DNA of 64,000 nt, taken from positions 56,832,065 to 56,896,064 of the forward strand of contig NC_134952.1 of assembly GCF_965638725.1 (NCBI RefSeq), written 5' to 3'. A program made the position numbers and the translations under genes. The notes below the pieces were generated by a model. That model was not told the DNA's origin, ran no database searches, and saw only the letters and a list, made by a program, of their open reading frames with translations. This document shows positions 26,226 to 37,850 of this stretch, one piece after another. Every line of letters begins with the position of its first letter. Position 1 is the stretch's first letter. The stretch comes from Aptenodytes patagonicus. Its lineage: Eukaryota; Chordata; Aves; Sphenisciformes; Spheniscidae.

Positions 26226-26891
26226 TCTCAGGCAAACATCCAGCCACAGGGCTTTTAAGATGGCAGCTCAAAACATATTCCTGTTTAAATGTGAGGGAAA
26301 TGGAAATGGTTGTTTAAGAAAAACTCCTGGATGTGCATCTCTCAGTCATATGCTTACACACATTAAAGGCAAGTATTTTCAGCTAACTCTGAATAGGGCC
26401 TTTCAGCAGTGAAATCAGTGAGAATTTGAAATACGAGCTTTGCGTGTTGACTTCTTCCTTCTCTATAAATAAATTACAATTCTCTATTCCCAAATGAAAC
26501 CTTTCAAATAAAATATAAACAGGGAAGAATCCCTCGTAGAAACAGGGGGTTTGCCACAGGGTTTTGCAAGAACATAGCTGGTTTAGGGGAGCTTCTTTCC
26601 ATCTGGTCTAGCAATGCTTGAGTACCCCTCCTTGCTAGAGAAGGAAGGGCACTTTGTTCTATTTTTTCCACTCAGGATACTGTATTTTTTCTGAAGAAAT
26701 GTGACGGACGCCGCAGCCTACCTACTTGCTACTATTCCCACAAGAACAGGCTTTTTTCTCTCTCCACCACTCTGCAGGGAGCTGGACTTCTCAGCAGCAC
26801 CCTAGCACGCAGATTAAATACTCTGCAACTACTTTTTGTCACACCTTCAGAGCCCCTCATATGGCCAGAAAGGCTAGAGTGAACTGTTCTT

Positions 26892-26935
26892 GAGGGTAAG
26901 ATCAGATTTGGGAGGGTGAGATCAGATTTGGGAGC
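26892..26935 (+). repeat. 20-base tandem duplication
   Basis: GAGGGTAAGATCAGATTTGG (26892-26911) is followed directly by the same 20 bases with one A-to-G change, then by the start of a third copy (GAG). It is a simple local duplication. Confidence 0.85.
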
Positions 26936-29900
26936 CCCTTTTCACCTGCAGCAGTGGAAATCGAGGAGTACATGGGACTGCACTTACAGTGCAAAATTTA
27001 TCTATGGTTTACAGAATTATTACCATTTGACTAATTTGGGCTATTTCTGCTCTTACAAAAGAACCATTCAACTCGAGTATTGCTGGAAAGCACTATAGTG
27101 ACTACCCGTTTCGTTGCACGGCCACTCATTCAGAAGGGCATATGGACGCTACTTTCAAGCTGTGCCTCCTGGCTTGATTCACTTAACAGCCTGGCTAAGG
27201 ACCCTCTCTTCCTGCTGATTTGGCACCCCAAGCTCTTTAGTAGAAGATCACCAAGGTAGGCAAAATCAAGCCAGCTTTACGCGAGGCCCTTGCTTCTCAG
27301 CGTACAAACAGTGGGAGAGTTTTTGGGAAGAGCTCTCTGACGGATACCGTCTTAGCCTACTTCTCTGAGTAAGCTGCCACGGCACCAGCTTGCTTTTCTC
27401 TGGTTTGATCGCAATGCATACTCAATAATATTCTGCAAGTACAGTATACCTTTCCAAAATATCTCAGTCCTAGTCATCTTCTCCCCATTTTTGCAGCAGG
27501 CTTCAAAGGCAATTTTCACAGCAACTTTGCTGTGGATGCTACTTCTTCGTAAGGAAAAAAACTGTAATAAGAAAAACCTATTTATCAGCCTGGCAATACA
27601 AGGGCTCCCTGAAGCCATGGGTTTTGATATGAAAGATCTGATGCAGCCTGTATTTTCCTTGCAGTTTTCCTTGTGTACGCTCCTGTAGATAAGAATCTGC
27701 TCTGTATCAGTCTGAAGGACCTGACGGTACCCACCATAACAGCAATGTGCCAGCTCCTCCTGGATAAGATTTCCTCTTTCCTCCCCTGCTGCTGTTACTC
27801 ACCAGCGGCTATGTGTTTGTTCTCAGACATCCCTGAGACAGCTCTGCTTCAATGTATTGTATTTCTATATATTTCTAATGTTAAAGAAAACTGGAATTTA
27901 AGAGCAGGACAGAAAAATAAGGTGTTTTCTGGTGTCGGGCTGTTTAATTTGCAAGGATGATAGTTTACACTCCCTGTACTTCAGATCCTAAAGGAAACTT
28001 TCAGTATTTAACTACATGCTGGTAGCACAGAGCAGCCAGTTGAGCCTGCTCCCTACAGTATGAAGCAGCACAAAAACATGAGCAGAACCTATTGCTCATA
28101 ACCCCCAAAAACAGTTTTCACCTTGAATCCCAAACAAGCAAAACCTGGTTTTTCAAAGTGCTAACAGGGGCTGCTGCCGCCTAGGTTATTTCTTGTAACC
28201 ATGATAGCAGACAAAGAATTAAAGTGACATTTTCCTTCTTGGCATCAACTAAACTGCCCTCCCACCCCCACATCTGACTCCACAGGTTTTTTTCTGGAGA
28301 TGCTGAGTGTGATCCCTATTTGTACGCTAGTGAGACATCTCCAAGGTATGCTGGATGTGCAGCTCTCCTTTGACGAATGTGATTATGAACGTGCATCTGT
28401 TATTAAACTGGATTTTTATCACTTGCAAAATACACCACAGATTAAATGCTGTCCAGCTTCTTGGGGCCATACCTTTTGTTACATGCAGATTGAATTGCTA
28501 TAAATTGTCTGCAGCTTTGCCAGAAACACTCTGACACAACTTGCAACCAATACAGAAGTCAAAATAATTCGCACTGTCTGAAGCAGATAAATATTTTGCA
28601 CTGTTCTGAGATCTCTACACCAATTCTGCATTTTTTATTCAGAGTGGTTTTGGACTTGTCATTTACAGAGCTTCAATTTATTTCTGTCAGCCTCAGGACT
28701 GCTACTAAACCTGCACTAAACCAACTATGAATTTCAGCAGCATTTCCTAAACAACTGAGCTTGATTTTAGCAGTTTAAAAATAGCTTCAATCTCATTAAT
28801 ACTTTTCATTGCCATACCATGTCCTTCCCAGAAGCCGGTGCTTTGCAAAGTTTCATTAGTGAACACAGAAAGGGATTCGCTTGTAAAAGCATCTGGGTTC
28901 TGCTCCCAGCTGTGGTACGGGTTGCTTGGCCTTACCAAACCACGCAGCTCATCTGGACTTCTGACTATGTATCTCCAATATTTGGCATGATTTTGTGTGC
29001 AGTTTTTAACCACGCCACAAGCATGAAAGCTCACAGATCTCTCTCTGACACTGGCATACCCTGTAAAACCCTCGGATGGCACGTTTCTGGGTCTATCAAG
29101 TAAAACAGCACCATTTACGTGGTGAAGTGCTACAGGCCCCTGCAGCTCTGGAGTGAGCCTCTTCTGCGTACGTTTGTTGCTTATATTAGAGCATGACTTG
29201 TATCTGGCTCTCAGGACTGCGAGGGTGATTCCCATGGGCAGGATCCTGTGGTCCCCACAGAAATACGGCAGGGAAGTCTTCTGCTTAGTATATGAAGCTC
29301 TTATGCTTTTTGTAGTAACTTATAAGTGTGCAATATATAATTTTTACGCCAATTAGTAAAATGCTTTCTGTGGGTATAGCATATTTACTTTGGCCTGCAC
29401 AAGTGACAATCTATGTTTTTTTAAGGCTGCAAAGATCTGGGTTATTATAGACAAGAAATGTAGTTTAAACAACTAAAATTTCCTGGATATAAGTGGAGGT
29501 TTTTTGCCTTTATGCATGATTACACTTCTCAATAGATTACAAACCACGGGTTTTTGTTTTTATTCCACCTCTGGCAAACAGACTCCTGGACTGTCAAATG
29601 CTTTCAAAGCAAGGAGGAAGCTCATTAAATTTTAACGTTCATAAAAATAATGATGTTGAGAGCTGGCACCTCACGAACTTCTTGTCTCAAACTCAGGATT
29701 TCCTGGGAGCCCACACATAACCCACTCCCCCTCCAACCCATGTCATGCACTAAATGTAAAAATTGGAGAAATGCCAAGAAATAAAGGTGACCAACAAGAG
29801 GTCCCAAATTCCGATTCCAGGTATTACATCTTAGAGTCTGTCAGGACTGGGAAAGAAAGCAGACTCATTGACTGAATACATGTGCAAATTGAATTTCTGA

Positions 29901-32900
29901 GTTCAAAGAGGAGATTCTTAACTTCCTGAAATCAAACCAGGCCATAATAACAATACGACCCCCGTGTTTCTAAGAGTCTTCTCCATTTTCTTTACAGTAT
30001 CAGGTCTGTGTCTCAAATCTCAATTTCCTTAATTCTTCCTCTTGAACTAGAAAAATCCTCACTAGTTTATTCTCGGGTCACAGGCAAATTCTCTCTTTGT
30101 TCAATTACAGTTTATATTTCAGTCATCCGTATTGTGGGATACAACTCTCTTTTAATTAGTTTTGCCTATCTGCAATGAAATTAGATCAGTGGCTATACTT
30201 GGAGCACATCCACAGCGTTGGCAAGGTCTGAGCTATATCAACTTTGCAACAGATAATCACGAGTGAACCCTGCTCTGCAGTAAGGTAATGTAATCAAAGA
30301 CGACGACCACTACTTTGCAAATATGCCACGCCATATTCCTTTCTTGCACAGCTAATTGTCTTCAGTTTAGCCAAGGGGGAAAACATTTTTTGCTGCAAAG
30401 TGAAACCGCTACATGAAAGCTGTATTTCGTTCAAAACAGAGCTGGACCACTACGCCAAAGTCATGCTGGCAAGGACACATCAAAACCAAACTCCCCAGCC
30501 CCTCGCTACCTTACTTGTTTATGTCAATCAGGTTGGAGACTTTTAACATTTGAGTTATGTTTATCTGAACTGGTTTTCAAAGTCTAATTATAACATGTGA
30601 AGCGGAGTGAGATTGCTGCTATGAAAGTCGCAATATAAATAAGAAGGCTTGACGGGCTGACTGATATGTTGGCACAGACCAGACATGTATGTCACGTGGA
30701 AGTCCAGTGCAGCTGTTGTAGTCCATGGTACAATAAATAGCTATGGGAAAGAGGCATGGTCACGTGGGATTTTTTAATACCACCTACTGTGCTACTTGGC
30801 CGAATGCACTCGCTTTGCAAAAAAAGGGGCAATATCTGCAGTTTAAAAGCAGAAAAGTGAACAGTCCTGGCAGAACAAGGCTGGTACATTTCAAAGGCTC
30901 TGGAGGAGAACATAGCATGGTTGCCTGGCTCTCCTGCCCTGTCCTCCTTTCACACAGTCTTCCAAAGATGACCCAAGCATGACTTTCCCCTCAGCAAAAC
31001 CAACAGAGCACATGCTCCCACCTCTTCGAGCTGGGAGCGTGCACCGTGCACAGTAACATATGCAACCTCTCCTCCCTACTCTTTGCAGGAGAGATCCACT
31101 GCAACCGCCCAGTAATGGGCATGCAAAGATCACGCCTGGCAGCACTCGCAGATGGATATCTCAGGTAAGACTAGGCTTCTGGAGAGGATCTCTATTTATA
31201 ACCCAGACCCCAATAGGTGGCTGGTCTTGGGTGTTAATGTGACAAAGTATTGGTTTTTAGAGTCGCTGAAATGCCTCAACACGTAATGGAAGATGAAACC
31301 GCTGCTGGCTTGCAAATGGTCATTCATGCCATGTGCTGGTAAGAGAAGAAGCCATCAATACCGGGCATTTGCAGCGCATTGAACACCAATTAAACCTATT
31401 AGGGTCCATGAAATGTTAATTATAAAGCACCTGCACCCTTTCTAATATTAGGTTCTTATCCGTTTTAGAAAAAATTGTCCTGCCACGGGGCATATGTATC
31501 TTTAAATTAGCAACTGGCAATAAACTGAGCTTTTGACAAGGCTCTGGAAAATGCCTGGCATCCATAATTCCAGCAAGATGCCTTCTGGGTTTCTATTACA
31601 CAGATGTGAGCAGCATATTAACCCACATTTCCCCAGCAAGGAAAAGGCACTACAATTGCAATCATTGTCCTCAGAAAGTAGTTTACATCCCCTTTTTGAC
31701 CCAGATTCTCAGTATCCTGCTTATGCAGCAACAGTGCCATAAAATGCAAAATGATCCAACATTCAAATGTTTTCTGAGCTACTGACATAACATAATTTTA
31801 TTTGGGTAAAATAATTTTTCTCCCTAGCTCCTTTCTACTCAGGTCTCAGTGTTACTCATAAAGTTTGTCCCTGTATCCATAAATAGTTGCATAAAGTGAC
31901 AGGGCGATCAAGTTCGACAGGGCACACATACATTTCATATTTTATTTGAACCTAGACTTCGAAGCTGCAAAAAGCCAAAGTGGCAAATTTCAAAATGAAA
32001 AAAAAAAAAAGAAAAGAAAAAACTTATGTAAATCAGCTGTAATAAGATCACACAGGAAACCGAGTTTCACAAAACAGCAGGTAAAACTATTCTCAGCTTT
32101 TTTCCCAACCTCCTTTCTAGTTTAAACAGTTTCATTCTGTATTTTGAGATACTTTTACCTACGCGTAAAAGCATATGCTGCATCTCCATCAATTTTGCCG
32201 CATATCATTGGACACCTGCATCTGTTCAATTATGCTCTGGATGCACTAGCAGTCTCTAAGCACATCATAGGTACTGTAATCCCAAGTGTGATCTGAACTG
32301 GAGCCTGTGGTCAGGTGGGAGCCGTAACTCATTACAGATGTGGAGCTGGGACCCTGGGCTCTGCTGCAGGACAGAGCTACGGGTTGGCTTCACAAGCAAG
32401 CGGGAGAGGAGCAGGAATCCCTGGTGGGACTCCAGGTGTGCGGACGTTCAGGTCTACTCTGACGCTGCTCCCTACCCCAGATCGCTGCAGCACAGACACA
32501 AATTCGAGGGAGTCCGGAGAGCCTCCTCCTCTCTGCATCTTTAATTACGGGATAGTCACAGTGCACAGACTTGCCAGCCAGGCATGATGCCTCTTGGACA
32601 GAGACCTGACCACTGGCAGGTCACTTGGTAAGGCGCCACATGGCCCACAAGAAGAGCTGCCTGGCTCCATCCACACCCCTCACCCTGGCCTTTGGCAACA
32701 AGACCTGCTCTCCTCCACCTCCCCATGCATGCTGCCACTAACAGCCACTGAAACTCACATTTTCTCATTTAAAGATAATTCCTAGATGTTTGGATTTATT
32801 TCTTGAGATTATCTTGGGGTTTAGCTGGATAGAAAAAGCATTTGCAACACACACCATCTATTTAGAGAGAACGACATTGCTTTAAGGTGGGAAGTTTTAA

Positions 32901-35900
32901 AGGGACTTTGGCTGTGTGAGGAGACCTGAATAACATGTTAAAGGCTTCAAGCACACATGTGCGTTAAACAGTGGATTGAGAAAATTCCTAGAAAGTTTTC
33001 CTTGTAGAACTGAAACTGGGAATGCGTAATCTTCACTTCATTATCCACACTATTAAATCTGTGAAAACCGAACCACGTGCAGTAACACAGCTGTTCTAAC
33101 TAGAAGCATTTAATCTCCCACTATCATCTCAAAATATACATGCTCCAGCTCTTGGTTATGTACACAGCAAGCAAGGACCAGAAAAAATTAAGAAACATCA
33201 AGGGAAACTTCCTGTACTGATTTCCATGTCCCTGTTTAAGTTCACAAATCAGAAAAAAATCCTCCTTCATTTACCCCTAAAGGGGTAGCTGAATTTCCTA
33301 GAACTGAACAAACAAGAGGAGAAAGTGTTACGTGGTTAGAAATGCTAACTATATTTGGTCCCAAAAGTCACATCTTGTAAGAGTATAGGGAATATGAGTT
33401 TTTTACTAAGGGCAGAGTTAAGAGACTTAAAAAGCTGAATTATTAACTAAATATCTCTGGGATCCCATACATAATCATATTCACACATGACATGGCTGTG
33501 CCCATCCTACTTGGCAGGAAACTCTACAAAGGTTTGGGAGGACACAGCTGTTGCATCTCTTGCCAAACCTAGGTGGAGATGTGGTCCTAATCCAAGTCTG
33601 GGGAATGAGCTTTCACAGCAACACAACTACAGCAATCTTCAGGTACAGAGGCTCTGCCCAGTCCGAACTGTAGGAGAAAATGGGGGTGGAACAACCCTTC
33701 CTTTTGCCCAACTTGTCTTCAAGCCCCTTTTCCCTAAGAACCTGGGTAATTTCACATGCTTTTTCTCACCTCTGTTTTGTGTTTCCTGTCTGAATAGATT
33801 GCAGACAACATAGGGTTAGCTGGCATGTTTTGAAAACGGAAATTGGGAACACATTAAATAAACATGCCTCAGGCACCTCAAAATCTGCAAAGAAAACTTA
33901 TCACTATGCTGATATCCAGTATGTCAAGTGTTTTCCAACAAAAAAATTGTTTTCAATAAACACTCCAAGACAACTTATGACACATTCAGAAGGGAAGAAT
34001 CAGAAGAATCAGGTTAATCGCAGAAGATGATATTAGTGTGAACACAGTGGAAGGATTTCTGTAGTTGTTTTAGTGGGTTTCACGGTATCCCTGGGGATCA
34101 TACCCAAGTGTAATAGGGATTAGATGTCTTGGACCCTGCAGAATTGTCAGATGCAATTACCTTAAAAGGAATAAATTAATTGGCAACTCTGTGTTGTATA
34201 GGAAACCTGCGCTCTGCGGGTGACTACTCCGCTCTAGGGGAGACTGACCTTTCCTGCTCTCCGCAGAGTGAAGCTGTAGGAGCTGCTGAGGGCTCTCCAT
34301 CACAGCACGCCTGCAGTCACCTCGCACCCGCTGCTGCTCAGTGCAGTGACGAACCTCATCCCACAGCTCCAAACCCCATCCTCCAGCTCCAAACTCCATC
34401 CAATGAGCTACAGCTCTGTCCCAACCTGGCCCTCATCCCAATAGTGTTAACAATGGCTTTGTGATATTTCCGTTCCTTTCAGTTTCATTTGGATGAAACC
34501 ACTCCCTTTAGGGTCTGTTTGGGTGGTTCACAGCTATCTATAATCTATTCAGATTATTAGAGGGTGAGGTGAAATGGTAAAAGGAAAGAAATTAAAGTTT
34601 CAATTCTTTCCTGCCAAGTTCTGTCAAGTAACTGGAGTTATTTAATTAGACTTTTGCAGCAATCATGTCTCTTTACTAGCTTTATTAGTTGCACAGCTAT
34701 CTAAGCCAAATTCTTCTTTATTACATTAATATGCCTGGAAACTCAAGTAAAAAATTACACCTATCTGAAAAAATTAAAACTTTCAAATAGTTTTAAGCAA
34801 TTGCGCTGTAAAAACTTGAAAACCTGGAAGAACCATCATTATCCTGGGACCTGACCACTTGCAGGACACTTGCGATATAACCTTGCCTAGTGATCCCACA
34901 ATTTCTTCCCAAACACAGGCACATCATCTCTAAATGCACTGTCCTAAAAGAAAGCACCTGCTAGTCTGAGAGACCTGGAGGCTGCAATGTAAAGCATTTA
35001 GTGGAGTTTAAAGTCTGCTGGTAATTACAGCATTCTGTAATAACCTAGCGTGACACAGAAGACAATGCATAATTACATACTTGTCAATCATTATTGGCCT
35101 TCCCCTTCCCATTTTGATGGCCATAGTTCTCCTTCTGTTTATTCATGACCTGAAGTTAAAACAATAGGGTTTGGTGTTTGTTGTTCGTTTTTTTTTTCAT
35201 GAGATGGGGCAGTTATTCAAGCAAGACTTCAAGGCTTTTTTTTAATTAAATCACACTTTGGTTTACGATGACTGACAGATGTGAGGAGAAGAAAACCAAA
35301 CTATCCACTGATTTTCAAAAAGGCACCTTATTCTGCTGTTTCTTTTGGGGGTGCTTTGTGCTCAGCAGCGCTTCGGGCTGAGCAGCAAGCACTAGAGCAC
35401 TGCTGCTATCTACAGGTCTGCTCTGCTCAGTGCTCAAACTGGACACGAAACCAAGTCCTGTAACGGGGATGCTCGCGCTTGGGAAAGGGATCAACAGCCT
35501 GACACTAAAGTATGTTGGCTTTTGGGAAATGCAAGCCGGCAATCTGTAGCCTTTCTGTCCTGTGGCTAACATATTAAAAACCCAATTTCAAGTGGGTTTC
35601 ATTAAAGGGAAGGCTGATCCGTGCTGCACGAGAGTACAACTTCTGCTTTTATTTTATTTCTGCGAACAAAGAGGAAAAGTTGCACTCTCAGGTACAGAGT
35701 AAGAGGAAGCATCTGCTCCCAGATGGGAACCCTCTCCCACCGCCACACACTGGTGCACAAAACACGATGGGGTACAGAAGGGCTGGAAACCACCTTTGAG
35801 TCTGCAATGCTGAACTTTTAAGACAATTTGTGATGTAATTAGAATTCACTAAAATTTAGTTGTGGCTCTTTGTTGTTTGGAATTTACTTAATTTTTCTTT

Positions 35901-37399
35901 CTCTGCTTTTTCCTCTGTAACCCAGAAATTTTGATAACCGCTTTTCTGCCTCTTTCAAAAACACAAACAAGACAACCTGGAATGGGTTCAGCACTGCTGA
36001 AAACAAACAAAGCAGCTTTCAGAACAGGAAAACAATAATAAATAAATCTATCCAGCAAATACAAGCAAACCCTGGAGACATCAAAAGCACCTATTTTAAC
36101 CAAAGGTTGTGGATTTCAGGATCAGGTTACCAAAGACAGTATCAGAGCACAAGATTTCAATAAGCAACAGAGAAAGGGGCAAACTCAGAAAGAGGAAAGA
36201 AATCTTTTTTTCCCTTATTGGGGAAAAAAAAAATCCTAATAAGGAAAAAAAATGCAGCTTATTTGCAAAATCTGTATCTACAACTGACTGTTTGGCTGCC
36301 AAGATGAACAGTCAAGTACAGGAGCAGAGCACCTTGCAGCCAGGGAAAGCACAATCAGAAGCTCAAACAGCAGGACAGTCTGACCTGACATATGGAAACT
36401 CTGTGAGGCTTCTCCCATTCGGGAGGCTAGAAAAGCTCTTCCAAAACCGATTCCCCGAGACCAGCAGGAGCAGCAGGCTTTTAACGAGCCTGTTCCAAAT
36501 GACTCTTAGCTCCACACTGAGCATACTGTTCATATGACTGCTTGTGAGAAAATAAGTAGCTGTTCTGGCCTCTTTAAATATCGTTTTTTCTGGAAACAAC
36601 CTATTTTCAGTACTGGATACTGAAGTTTTCACTTCAGTGTGTGTGACTGGAAAATAGCATTCTGCCATTTATTTCTTTTTTTACATTGGAGCCCTATCTT
36701 TTTGTCAAAGAAGTTTAGCAAAGAATTTGCCAGACCTATAATAATTACTGCCCATGAAGTATTGGGGAATACAACCAACCTCGAGCATGCAGCAAATCGT
36801 TTAAGCATTTGAAGGACAGGCACTGGCTAATGCTCCAAAATTTCTCATCCACAGAGCTCAGTCCTCTGACACAACTTCATTCCCTGTTTGGTAGTACCTT
36901 TTCAGCAATCTTCCACATTACGTCTCTATTACTGTTTCTGAGAGACAGTATGATCTCTTTAAAGTCTGCTCCGAGAGGGGTGACGATCACTACGGAAATC
37001 AGTTAGTCAGGGTGCCAGGTGCCAGGGCGAGGCAGGCCCTGGGCAGGCAGCGTCCCCCTCCCGAGGCAAGCCCTCCCCAGCGGCGGTACCACACCCTGGA
37101 GAACTGTGCTCGGAGGGGCAAGCTACAAACCCCGTGGGACTCTCGGGGTTGGGTGGGCACAGTATTTAACACCTGACACTTACAGGATAAACACAGATTT
37201 CACCTTAATCCAGAAACCTCCGCAGATTTCCTCAGAGTGCTTTGGCGGACACAGAAGAGGTGAGGGTCATCCATTGCAAGAGAAAAATGAACGTACATGA
37301 AACACTTCAGAATATGAACTTCTGAGATGTACAGATTAAAGTAACTGGAAATATGAATTATTCTGGGAATAAAATAAAGTATTTCCAGTATGGGAGAGA

Positions 37400-37850
37400 C
37401 ATGGCGCACACCGGGCACCGCTACCTACCCGGGGCGGGGGCCTTCGGCCGCCCCTGCCGAGGTCGCTTCCCCGCCGTCGGGGCGGGCCTCCCCGCGACGG
37501 GACGGCACCCGCCCGGGGAGGTGCCGCCCCGCCGCCACCGCCCCGTCCGCGCACTTCCTCAGCGGCCCGCGGAGGCGGCTGCGGGCAGCCGTCCTCCCGC
37601 GGCGGGGCGGAGAGCCGCGGTGGGACGATGACCCAGCGCCGGGAGCCGCGTCCCGCCGCGCTGCTGGACGAGGAGCTGGAGGCGCTCGGGTAAGCGGCGG
37701 TCGGGGCGGCGTCGCGGGGGTCCCCGCGCTAAATGGCGGCCCCCGGCCAACGCTGGGGGCGGCTGAGGGGCGCGGAGGTCCCCGCAGCAAATGGCGGCCC
37801 TCGGGTGGTGCCAGGCCGCCCGATGGGAGCTGACAGGGTGGGAGCTGCTG
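37400..37850 (+). promoter_or_regulatory. DAPP1 CpG-island promoter and 5' UTR
   Basis: An abrupt switch to very GC-rich, CpG-dense DNA starts near 37400 and ends about 37850, spanning coding exon 1. GC boxes (Sp1-type GGGGCGG) are visible at 37431-37439, 37479-37486 and 37604-37610. There is no TATA box at a convincing position, as is usual for CpG-island promoters. Upstream ATGs at 37390 and 37401 would lie in the 5' UTR if transcription begins far enough upstream. Confidence 0.75.
37628..37689 (+). CDS. DAPP1: DAPP1 coding exon 1
   Basis: The ATG at 37628 opens MTQRREPRPAALLDEELEAL and the exon ends in GG before the donor GTAAGC. The split codon is completed to Gly by exon 2. The leader before the SH2 domain is poorly conserved relative to human, but the ALG-WY junction equals human DLG-WY. 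The start is supported by this junction and the CpG island, not by leader similarity. Confidence 0.88.

Larger units (their letters stand above)
20735..37380. other. Intergenic, no gene recognised
   Basis: Apart from the CpG-enriched patch and short repeats listed separately, this stretch shows no exon chain or RNA gene I can support. A 162-codon minus-strand frame at 28747-29235 has no recognisable motif. A-rich runs occur at 31999-32022, and T-rich runs near 35188 and 36208. Nearer DAPP1 the sequence may carry regulatory DNA, but nothing is diagnostic by eye. Confidence 0.6.

Noticed and set aside
36109-36537. 142-codon plus-strand open frame near DAPP1
   Set aside because: Lys-rich stretches come from A-rich low-complexity sequence, and the frame contributes nothing to DAPP1.
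37390-37833. 147-codon open frame across DAPP1 exon 1
   Set aside because: It is out of frame with the verified SH2 junction and reads through the exon 1 donor into the intron.
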